A stretch of 64,000 nt of DNA from an uncultured Flavobacteriaceae bacterium (lineage in GTDB: Bacteria > Bacteroidota > Bacteroidia > Flavobacteriales > Flavobacteriaceae), in assembly GCA_913061125.1 (NCBI GenBank), contig CAJXUB010000005.1, forward strand, positions 1 to 64,000. The letters run 5' to 3'. Both the position numbers and the translations under genes were made by a program. Under the pieces are notes generated by a model. The model was not told where the DNA came from and did no database searches. It saw only the letters and a list, made by a program, of their open reading frames with translations. The first letter of the stretch is position 1. The number at the start of each line of letters is the position of its first letter. Positions 19,004 through 27,800 of this stretch are shown here, one piece after another.

Positions 19004-19810
19004 ATGCAACAACTCCTCAATTTCATCTTTAAAAATAGATCGTTTCTCCTATTTTTAGTGTTATTTGGAGCATCCCTGACTCTGACCATTCGGTCGCACG
19101 ATTACCATAAAAGCCAATTTTTGGGCTCTGCCAATCAAATCACAGGCAGCATACACCACTTGTTTTCTAGCATTGGCGATTACTTCAATTTGAAAGAACA
19201 AAACGCCATTCTCTTTGAAGAAAATAACCGCCTAAAACAGCTCGAATTAAACAGCTTGACACCAACCCCGTTACCTCTGAATACCGGCCATCAATATAAA
19301 CTCACACCAGCGCTTGTTGTAAAAAACAGCTATAAATCGCCGCAAAACTATTTGACCATAAACAAAGGAAATCGGGACAATATTAAAGTCGAATTTGGAG
19401 TTGTAACTCCAAATGGTATCGTTGGGGTAATTGATAAAACCTCTTCGAAATATGCTCGTGTGGTATCCGTTCTCAATGCCAAGAGTAAAATTAATGCGAA
19501 ATTGAAACAAAGCAACCACTTTGGAACTTTGGAATGGAACGGCAAAAGCTCTAACACGGTTCAATTGTATGACATTCAAGATTTGGTCAATTTTTCAGTT
19601 GGCGATACTATCGTAACCAGCGGGTATTCGATGATTTTTCCGGAAAATATTCCCATTGGAACGGTGTCTTCCTACCGATTGAATGATACCAAAGATTTGT
19701 ATATCATTGATGTCAAATTATTCAACGATATGTCGAATTTAAAACACGTTCACGTGATTGAAAATTTAGATTTAAAAGAACTCGAATCTTTAAATTCCAA
19801 CAATGAATAA
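19004..19810 (+). CDS. mreC: Rod shape-determining protein MreC
   Basis: Bitopic inner-membrane protein of 268 residues that links MreB and PBP2. A membrane segment near residues 10-28 is followed by a coiled coil (about 55-85, EQNAILFEENNRLKQLE). The periplasmic beta-barrel domain has the family motifs NKGNRDNIKVEFGVV, NGIVGVID and GDTIVTSGYS. It overlaps mreD by 8 bases. Confidence 0.95.
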   Translation: MQQLLNFIFKNRSFLLFLVLFGASLTLTIRSHDYHKSQFLGSANQITGSIHHLFSSIGDYFNLKEQNAILFEENNRLKQLELNSLTPTPLPLNTGHQYKLTPALVVKNSYKSPQNYLTINKGNRDNIKVEFGVVTPNGIVGVIDKTSSKYARVVSVLNAKSKINAKLKQSNHFGTLEWNGKSSNTVQLYDIQDLVNFSVGDTIVTSGYSMIFPENIPIGTVSSYRLNDTKDLYIIDVKLFNDMSNLKHVHVIENLDLKELESLNSNNE

Positions 19811-20309
19811 TTTATTATTTTCTAACATTGGACGGTTTTTTGGACTTGTTTTAGTTCAGGTTTTAATCTGTAATCAAATGAATTTTTTAGGGCATTTGAA
19901 CCCCTTCATTTATGTGTTGTTTGTGTTGTTGTACCCCGTGGGCTCGAATCGGTTGCAATTTTTGTTTTGGAGCTTTACTTTGGGGATTATCATCGACTAT
20001 TTTTTAGATACTGGAGGGGCCCATGCTGCAGCCTGCGTCACCATAGCTTACATACGGCCCTTTTTCTTGAAATTTGCTTTCGGAGCGGCCTACGAATACC
20101 AAGCGATTAAATTTGGTCAAACAGAATTTTTCCCTCGTCTGACCTATTTTGGATTTCTTATTGTAATCCATCAGATTCTGCTTTTTTCGTTGCTCTTTTT
20201 TGACCGATATAAAATAGATCTTATCATGTCAAATGCACTGAGTTCCAGTCTATTTACATTGTTTTTAACCTTAGTCTTAAGCGCTTTATTTAGCCCTAAA
20301 AAATCATGA
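19803..20309 (+). CDS. mreD: Rod shape-determining protein MreD
   Basis: A 168-residue inner-membrane protein with about five membrane segments. It is placed between mreC and mrdA and overlaps both, by 8 and 4 bases. The motif HLNPFIYVLFVLLYP and the aspartate in IIDYFLDTGG are typical of Bacteroidota MreD. It is a regulator of PBP2/RodA activity within the elongasome. Confidence 0.9.
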   Translation: MNNLLFSNIGRFFGLVLVQVLICNQMNFLGHLNPFIYVLFVLLYPVGSNRLQFLFWSFTLGIIIDYFLDTGGAHAAACVTIAYIRPFFLKFAFGAAYEYQAIKFGQTEFFPRLTYFGFLIVIHQILLFSLLFFDRYKIDLIMSNALSSSLFTLFLTLVLSALFSPKKS

Positions 20310-22168
20310 GGAAATACCTGCTTTTACTATTGGTTGTACTTACTGGAATGAGTTTTGTAGGCCGGTTATTCTATCTTCAAATTTTAGATTCTGACGATAA
20401 TAATTTAGACAACGACAATGCCATTCGAAAAGTATTCCAATACCCCAAACGAGGCTATATTTACGACCGAAACAACACCCTTTTAGTGGCCAACCAACCA
20501 ACCTATGACATCATGGTAGTCCCCCAAGAAGTCGAACCCCTGGATACCCTTTTGTTTTGTAATTTGTTGAAAATTGATAAACCCGCATTTTTAAAATCAC
20601 TCAACCGAGCCAAGGTCTATTCCCCACGGCTTCCCTCCTTGTTCCTGTCACACGTTTCAAAAAAAGACTATGCTTTTCTGTCTGAAAAACTACGGAACTT
20701 TAAAGGATTTTTCATCAGAAAACGATCCGTTCGGGACTATCAAACTGACATTGGAGCCAATGTTTTGGGTTACATCGCAGAGGTAAATCCCGACAATCTC
20801 TCCAAAGACGATTACTACAAATTTGGGGATTTAATAGGAAAATTGGGGGTCGAAAAATCTTATGAAAAACAGTTGCGTGGCATCAAAGGGGTAAAATACA
20901 TTCAAAAAGACATCTACAACCGCGACATTGGACCCTACAAAGAAGGACAGTTCGACACCCTACCCGTTCCGGGAAAAGACATTCAAATTACGATCGATGC
21001 CGAACTTCAGGCCTATGGCGAACAATTGATGCAAAATAAAATGGGCGGTATTGTAGCCATCGACCCCACCACTGGAGAATTGTTGAGTTTGGTTTCTGCA
21101 CCCTCGTACAATCCGGGATTACTCGTGGGACGAGACCGCTCCAAAAATTACACCTCGCTGTACCAAGATTCCATTCACAGACCCCTATTCGATAAATCAC
21201 TCATTCGAATGCACGAACCGGGTTCGCCTTTTAAAACCTTAGTCGCTTTGACTGCTTTGCAAGAAGATGTCATCTCTACAAAAGATGTCATCTATTGCAA
21301 CGAAAAATACGTTTATGGCAAACGCAACCGTGTTATGAAATGCCATTGTGGAGGCGGATATCGAAATCTGTATTCTGCAATTGCAACATCTTGCAACTCC
21401 TATTTTGCAATGGCTTTCCGGAACACCATAGACCAATACGACGATGCCAGTAACGGCATGGATATTTGGAGTAATCATATTCAAAGTTTTGGACTGGGAA
21501 ATTTTCTTGGAAATGACCTCTCGGTAGGAAAAAAAGGAAGTATCCCAGATGGGGCATACTACGATTCTTGGTATCCTGATTTTCGGTGGGGAGCCACAAC
21601 CGTTCTATCCAATGCCATCGGACAAGGAGAAATTTTAGTCACACCCATTCAATTGGCCAACATGACAGCCGCAATCGCCAACAGAGGCTATTATTACACC
21701 CCTCATATTATAAAATCCATTGACGGGGAATCTATAGATGACAAATTCAAACTGAAAAAACAAACAACCATCAACCCGATGCATTTTGACCCCGTGATTG
21801 AGGGTATGCATCAAGTGTATACTAAAGGAACGGCAAATTTTCTGAGAGTTCCGGGGATTGAAATTTGTGGAAAAACAGGAACTGCGGAGAATTTTACTAA
21901 AATCAACGGGGTTAAAACCCCACTAACAGACCACTCAATTTTTGTGGCATTTGCCCCAAAAGATAATCCAAAAATTGCCATTTCTGTTTTGGTAGAAAAC
22001 GGCTATTATGGAGCCCGATGGGCTGGGAGAATTGCCAGTCTGATGATTGAAAAATACCTGAAAGGCGAGGTCACCCTAAAAGCCATGGAGCAACTGGTGT
22101 TGAACAAAAGTTTGGAAGAAGAATACCTAAAACCTTACAGCGGCAAACCGTTTAAAATCAATCAATAA
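20306..22168 (+). CDS. mrdA: Penicillin-binding protein 2 (elongasome transpeptidase)
   Basis: The 620-residue class B PBP cross-links peptidoglycan during elongation. It has an N-terminal membrane anchor (4-24), a dimerisation/pedestal domain (RGYIYDRN near 49) and a transpeptidase domain. The catalytic motifs are S307-P-F-K310, S362-C-N364 and KTG in EICGKTGTAEN near residue 525. It overlaps mreD by 4 bases and shares one base with rodA, its partner glycosyltransferase. Confidence 0.96.
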   Translation: MRKYLLLLLVVLTGMSFVGRLFYLQILDSDDNNLDNDNAIRKVFQYPKRGYIYDRNNTLLVANQPTYDIMVVPQEVEPLDTLLFCNLLKIDKPAFLKSLNRAKVYSPRLPSLFLSHVSKKDYAFLSEKLRNFKGFFIRKRSVRDYQTDIGANVLGYIAEVNPDNLSKDDYYKFGDLIGKLGVEKSYEKQLRGIKGVKYIQKDIYNRDIGPYKEGQFDTLPVPGKDIQITIDAELQAYGEQLMQNKMGGIVAIDPTTGELLSLVSAPSYNPGLLVGRDRSKNYTSLYQDSIHRPLFDKSLIRMHEPGSPFKTLVALTALQEDVISTKDVIYCNEKYVYGKRNRVMKCHCGGGYRNLYSAIATSCNSYFAMAFRNTIDQYDDASNGMDIWSNHIQSFGLGNFLGNDLSVGKKGSIPDGAYYDSWYPDFRWGATTVLSNAIGQGEILVTPIQLANMTAAIANRGYYYTPHIIKSIDGESIDDKFKLKKQTTINPMHFDPVIEGMHQVYTKGTANFLRVPGIEICGKTGTAENFTKINGVKTPLTDHSIFVAFAPKDNPKIAISVLVENGYYGARWAGRIASLMIEKYLKGEVTLKAMEQLVLNKSLEEEYLKPYSGKPFKINQ

Positions 22169-23448
22169 TGAACTTAAATAGAGCCCAAAGTTTTCAATTA
22201 GACTGGTTGTTGGTGTTGGTGTATTTTGCACTGGTCATTTTTGGGTATTTTAACATCGTATCAGCATCTTCAGGAATTGAATTTACATCCTATTTTGACC
22301 TATCTAAGCCCTATGGCAAACAACTAATTTTCATAGGAATTTCGGTTATAGTCATCATTTTTATTCTCGCCATTGATGCCAAATTTTACGAACGCTTTGC
22401 AAGTCTGATTTATTTATTCGTACTCTTAGCCCTTTTGGGGCTATTCGTTTTGGGAAAAAAGGTGAACGGAGCACTGTCTTGGTACGATATAGGTGGGGTT
22501 ACATTGCAACCCAGCGAATTTGCAAAATGCGCTACGGCTTTGGCTTTAGCCAAGTACATTAGCGACCTTCAAACCAACATCAAATCCATTGGCGATCAAT
22601 TACGATCAAGTGCAATCATTTTGGTTCCTGCTCTGCTTATTGTATTGCAAAATGATGCAGGTAGCACCTTAGTGTTTTTAGCTTTAATTTTTGTTTTATA
22701 CCGCGAGGGAATCCCGCAAAATTATATATTCATTGGATTTTTCGGGATTATTTTGGCCATCGCAACCCTAAAATTTTCTTGGCCTTGGGTAAGTGGTGCA
22801 ATCGGGGGCGTATTACTAATGTATCAATTATTTTTTAAGAGGAAAAAAAAGAAATTTGGCCTTCCCCTATTGGTGCTCATAATTACAGTTGGGCTAAGCT
22901 TTGGTGTTGAGTGGAGTTATGACCACATTCTTCAAAAACACCACCAAGACCGCATCGGACTTTGGCTCAGACTAGAAACTGACCCTGCCAAAGTTCAAGC
23001 CATGAAACGAAGCATTTCTTACAATTTAACCCAATCTGAAAAAGCCATTCGATCAGGAGGGTTTACTGGGAAGGGATTTAATGAAGGTACCCGTACCAAA
23101 GGCCATTTTGTCCCAGAACAACACACGGACTACATTTTTAGTACCGTTGCCGAAGAATGGGGGTTTTTGGGTAGCAGTGTCGTAATTTTATTGTTCCTAT
23201 TTTTAATATGTCGAATAATTTTCTTGGCAGAACAACACAGATCGCAATTTTGTAGGGCATACGGCTATGGTGTTGCCGCCATCCTTTTTGTTCATTTTTT
23301 AGTAAATATTGGAATGGTGATGGGGCTCGTTCCGACGGTTGGTATCCCACTGCCATTTTTCAGTTATGGTGGCTCGGGACTTCTTGGGTTTACGGTCCTC
23401 ATTTTTATCTTTTTAAAACTCGATGCCAACCGCCTTAATGTTTGGTGA
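22168..23448 (+). CDS. rodA: Rod shape-determining protein RodA (SEDS glycosyltransferase)
   Basis: SEDS-family lipid II polymerase of 426 residues with about ten membrane segments. Family motifs include VNGALSWYDIGGVTLQPSEF, the catalytic-loop region WSYDHILQKHHQDRI, GFNEGTRTKGHFVPEQHTDY and the C-terminal GIPLPFFSYGGSGLLGF. It is the last gene of the mre operon. It ends in TGA, which shows TGA is a normal stop in this genome. Confidence 0.97.
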   Translation: MNLNRAQSFQLDWLLVLVYFALVIFGYFNIVSASSGIEFTSYFDLSKPYGKQLIFIGISVIVIIFILAIDAKFYERFASLIYLFVLLALLGLFVLGKKVNGALSWYDIGGVTLQPSEFAKCATALALAKYISDLQTNIKSIGDQLRSSAIILVPALLIVLQNDAGSTLVFLALIFVLYREGIPQNYIFIGFFGIILAIATLKFSWPWVSGAIGGVLLMYQLFFKRKKKKFGLPLLVLIITVGLSFGVEWSYDHILQKHHQDRIGLWLRLETDPAKVQAMKRSISYNLTQSEKAIRSGGFTGKGFNEGTRTKGHFVPEQHTDYIFSTVAEEWGFLGSSVVILLFLFLICRIIFLAEQHRSQFCRAYGYGVAAILFVHFLVNIGMVMGLVPTVGIPLPFFSYGGSGLLGFTVLIFIFLKLDANRLNVW

Positions 23449-23450
23449 AT

Positions 23451-23786
23451 TTACTTTGTTTTCAATTCTAATTTTTCTGCAAAATAATCGCAAAAATCGC
23501 GCATGGTAGCGGTCATTTTTTCGTCTTGTGTAGCACGCAAAAAAGTATCGCTCATTGTTACAAGAGTTTGATGAAAAAACAACTTCATTTCATCCACCGG
23601 CATATCTTTGGTCCAAAGGTCAATTCGTAACGATTCTTTCGTTTTGGCATCCCATACCGACAAGAAAATAGCTTTGGCCTCTTCATCAGTGACACCCCCG
23701 TCTTGAGCCGTCCAACGCAAAGATTCTGGAATGCGATTTTCGTCAAGTTCGACATTTAATTTTATGGTTGAAGAATGTGTTCCCAT
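23451..23786 (-). CDS. gldC: Gliding motility protein GldC
   Basis: The 111-residue cytoplasmic protein matches GldC of Flavobacteriia, with SSTIKLNVELDENRIPE, WTAQDGG, EAKAIFLSVWD and RIDLWTKDMPVDEM. GldC is needed for or enhances gliding, and its biochemical role is not established. It follows gldB with a one-base overlap (TAATG), the standard gldB-gldC pairing. It converges on rodA with only two bases between the stops. Confidence 0.95.
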   Translation of the reverse strand: MGTHSSTIKLNVELDENRIPESLRWTAQDGGVTDEEAKAIFLSVWDAKTKESLRIDLWTKDMPVDEMKLFFHQTLVTMSDTFLRATQDEKMTATMRDFCDYFAEKLELKTK

Positions 23787-24781
23787 TAGCGCTTGGGTTT
23801 AAATTTAGCATTATTAAATAAGGTTTGAGCATCCATTTGAAGCAATTTTAGCAGAGGTATATTGTTGTTTTCAACATAAGACCTAACAATTTTCCAACCG
23901 ATATATTGCCCTAGTGATCCGGGCGATTCACCATCCAATTCCAAATTAAATCTTGAAAACGGTGCAGGTGCAATAAATCGAGATACAAGTTTTGGATTGG
24001 TGCTGTAAAGCAGTTCATTTTCAATAAAATATTGCCAGATGTAAAATTCGTTGTCAATCGCCCATTGCCACTCCTCTTGCGTATAACCTATTTTGATGTA
24101 ATCTTCCGCCGATGGCACCCATAAATCTTTCAAATATAATTTTTTACCCTGATAAATTAACTCTTCCAAAAACGTATTTCGTCGGGGTTGATTCAACCAG
24201 CGCGCAGCATAGGTGTCGGCCAAATCCATTACGATTTGATCCTTTTTTAGAGTCTTTTTGATGTAGGCGTAGAAACTCTCATAAAATTCGTGATTTGTTC
24301 CAAGATAATTGTCAATACTGATCAAAACAATGGAGTCCGTTACAATGACCTTGTTGCGGTAATCGACATCGGAATAGACCGTTATCAATCGTGGTTTTTT
24401 CAGAGCAGGGTTGTAATATTTGAGGTGTTTGTAAAGAGAAATTAAGTCGTCTTCGGTGGCGTTAAAATCTCCAAAAACACTATCAACAGCCCGTTGTATT
24501 AATTGTTGCACAGGGTCTTTAGTGCGGGACAAAAACACAGAATCTGGTGTTTGTTTTGGAAAAAGAAACGGGTAAGTTTGCTTCAATTCTGGCAAAGTTT
24601 CTGCCGTAGAATTCATAAAAATTTCGTCAAATCGCTCCACTGAAACTTGCAGAGGCACGGCTTGTATTTCTCTTTTCAATTGAGTCTCTTTACCGCACGA
24701 CCACACCCCAAAAGATAGGGCTACGAGCATCCCTAAGTTTACGAGTTTTAATTTGGGTTGACTTGACAAATGATTTAACAA
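23786..24781 (-). CDS. gldB: Gliding motility lipoprotein GldB
   Basis: The 331-residue lipoprotein matches GldB by VSVERFDEIF, QTYPFLFP, DPVQQLIQ, PRLITVYSDVDYRNKV and GWKIVRSYVENN. The signal ends in FGVWSCGKE. The first in-frame start is TTG at 24779-24781. The only nearby ATG (24728-24730) would remove the positively charged n-region (PKLKL) from the signal peptide, so a TTG start is preferred. Its own promoter element lies 18 bases upstream, so it may be expressed independently of the giant T9SS gene. Confidence 0.93.
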   Translation of the reverse strand: MLNHLSSQPKLKLVNLGMLVALSFGVWSCGKETQLKREIQAVPLQVSVERFDEIFMNSTAETLPELKQTYPFLFPKQTPDSVFLSRTKDPVQQLIQRAVDSVFGDFNATEDDLISLYKHLKYYNPALKKPRLITVYSDVDYRNKVIVTDSIVLISIDNYLGTNHEFYESFYAYIKKTLKKDQIVMDLADTYAARWLNQPRRNTFLEELIYQGKKLYLKDLWVPSAEDYIKIGYTQEEWQWAIDNEFYIWQYFIENELLYSTNPKLVSRFIAPAPFSRFNLELDGESPGSLGQYIGWKIVRSYVENNNIPLLKLLQMDAQTLFNNAKFKPKR

Positions 24782-24799
24782 TGGCTTAAAATTTTAGTG

Positions 24800-24807
24800 C
24801 AAAAATA
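24800..24807 (-). promoter_or_regulatory. Predicted -7 element (TATTTTTG) of gldBC
   Basis: TATTTTTG on the minus strand predicts transcription starting near 24795, about 14 bases before the TTG start of gldB. Confidence 0.5.
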
Positions 24808-24851
24808 ATCAAATAAGATGTAAATGTTATAAAATTTGACGTTGTAAACAA

Positions 24852-27800
24852 TTAACGGCGAAGCGTAAAATGACCCTGACGCACAAAAACACTTCCGTCA
24901 GATTTTTGCATCTCGATGCTGTACCAGTAGTCGCTAGACGGCATTTGGATACCATTGTAGGTGCCGTCCCAAAAATTTTGATTGATGGTCATGTTTTTCA
25001 GTAATTTTCCGTAACGGTCAAAAATTGAAATTTTAGAAAATATATAATCCCCTGCAAACGCTCCTTTAATTTGCCACACATCGTTGAATCCATCATTGTT
25101 TGGTGTAAAAAAGTTTAAAATATACAGTATGGGAACCGTTATGCTTACCTCCTCGCATTGCAATTCATCTCGAACAAACAATGTGTAAAACCCACCCGTA
25201 AGTTGGCCAAAAAAGCCCTGGTCCTGATACCCCGCTATTACAACTCCATTTTCATCAACGAGTTTAAACTGATAATTGGCACTCCCTAACGCGGCCTCAT
25301 CTATCAAAATAGAATTGTTTGAAGTTCCCTCTACGGTAGTAATATTGTCCAAATTGATGGTAGGTCCCTCTGAAGCAAATACGTCAAAATTTTGTGTAAA
25401 TTCACAACTGCCATTAGAATTGAACGAAGAAACGCTGTAGGTCCCAATTTGATTGACCAAAAGTTCTGGCTCCGTGGTATTTGCTATGGAATTGTCTGGT
25501 AAAACCCACTGGAAATTATAGCTTTCGGAAGGATTTTCGAGATCCAATTGAATCCATTCTGAATCGCCATCACAGATCACAACATCATCCACAACGAAAC
25601 GCGTGTTTGGATTGACCAAAAATTCAATATCGACTTCGGCATCATCACAAAATCCATTAAATACAACCGCGGTTATGGTTTGGGAATGGGTAAAAAAGGT
25701 GTTTGGAAATGGGCTTGTGATTAAACTGTTATTGGCGTCCATAAGCGGATCTCCAAAGGCATCGTAATATGCGATAGACATCCCCGTTTGTGTTCCTAAA
25801 ACTTGGGCCTCTAAAGCTGATGTATCAAAGGGAAATAGCCCGTCGTTGTTGGTATCACAAATCTCAAATATTGATATTGGGTTGGCGTTGGGTATTTCAA
25901 TAAAATTGATCTCAAATTGGTCTATATCGTTGCAATTAGTCGAGTTATTTACAATCTTGTAAAATACGGTCTGGGAAGTGGATGAATTTGTCACTGTAGT
26001 GATTGCTGATATGGAATTTTCAGCATCTGTTTGAGTGGTGTAGTATGTTACTGTAAAGTTCGAAGAAGATTGTGTGTTTAAAATATATGCATCAAATTCT
26101 GAAGCTAAATCTACAGTTAAAGAGTTTGGTGCATTAACACAAAAATACGGATCAACGGGTGTGTTTAGCTCCGGTAGTGGATTCACTATCAAATTGACGT
26201 AAGCGCCAAGTCCTACACAAGAGTTGTCTATATCGGAATCAATTCTAACCCAAATGGTTTGGTTCAATCCAGTGGTATTTTGGTAGTTTGATGCATCTTC
26301 AATGGCAGAAGTTTCGGACAGAGCATTGGCTTGTGTCTCGTAGTAGGTAATGGTTAGCGGTTGAGTGGGTGGAAAAATGCCCAAAATTATGGCCTCCGAA
26401 TCGCTAAAATCGAACGTCGTTGAACCCTCTGAATCGTCATAACATTCTTCGTATGGCGGAATTGAAAAATTGGAAGGAATTTGTGTTGTTGAAACGTACA
26501 AGTTGAGTTGAGAAACCAGCGCACAACCGTCGGATGTTTCTACGCGAACAAAAATTTCGTTTGGATTGATGGTAGGGTCGGTTGTGGAATTCTGATACGC
26601 AACAGGGTTTGAAATAAAATTGGCTGCACCTTGTTCAGCATCTGTACTCTCAAAATAAAAAGTAAACGTTTCATTGGCAAAATTTGATGATATCAGTTGG
26701 TTGGCCTCATTCAAATTAAAGGTTGTGATACCATCGGTATCTTGATCGCATTGAAATAGACTGACGTTGGGGGTTATGATAGGTAATACATCTACAACAA
26801 GCTCAACGGCTTGAGAATAAAAAGAAGCACAAGTGAAATCATCTCGTGTCATTTTAGCTCTAAATAAAGTAGTGGACAAACTAAATGGAGCATTCAAAAT
26901 GTTCAAGGTAGTGGTATCAACATTCTCAAAACTAGTTGGAGTTTCGGGTACATCGGCCCAGATGACACCATTATCAAAACTCCATTCCCATTGAATGTCA
27001 TCGAAATTGTTAGAAGTTGCCTCTAAGCCGACTTCGAGAAAGGTGTCCCCTGTTTCACAGACGTGAACTGGGGTGGTTATTGGAAGTGCTATTATTTCAA
27101 CAAATTCTTGAAAATCAAAGAGGCCATCAGCGTTGGTGTCAATGGCATAGTCATATCCGTTGCCTCCCAAAACCAAGCCGTTAGTTCCTGTACCTGATCC
27201 GCTTAAAACCCCAAAAGTCCCTTGAAATCCTGCCTCATCTACATCGAAACACCCATCGTCGTCAGAATCAAGTTCAATATGGTCCGGAAAACCATCCAAA
27301 TCTGAGTCGAGAGGCAAAATTCCTTCGGCCACGTCCGACATCCCATTGGCATTCACATCTGTAAATCCATGATCAATTTGACCGTCATTATTTAAATCCA
27401 GCGAATTGACACCAATTCCAGCTTCAAAAGCATCATAAAGACCGTCATTATCGCTATCCAAATCAAGATAATCCAAAATAAGGTCCGAGTCTGTATCTAA
27501 GGGTTCTACTGCTGCGTCGTGGAAACCATCGTTGTTAGTGTCGTTCGAATTTAAATCGTCAACTTGTCCATCCTGATTTGAATCCAATCCTGAATTTCCA
27601 CTTTCGTTGATGTCATAAATTCCATCATTGTCGCTATCTAAATCGAAGCTATCGGGCACCAAATCCCCATCCGAATCGACTGTTCTGCAGGTTTGCGTTA
27701 ATTGAAACGCGACCGAGTTGGCATTCAATTCAGAAGTGTTCGAATATTTGATTGCAAATTGTGTAGCATCTTGACTTTGAAAAAAGAATGTTCCGTTACC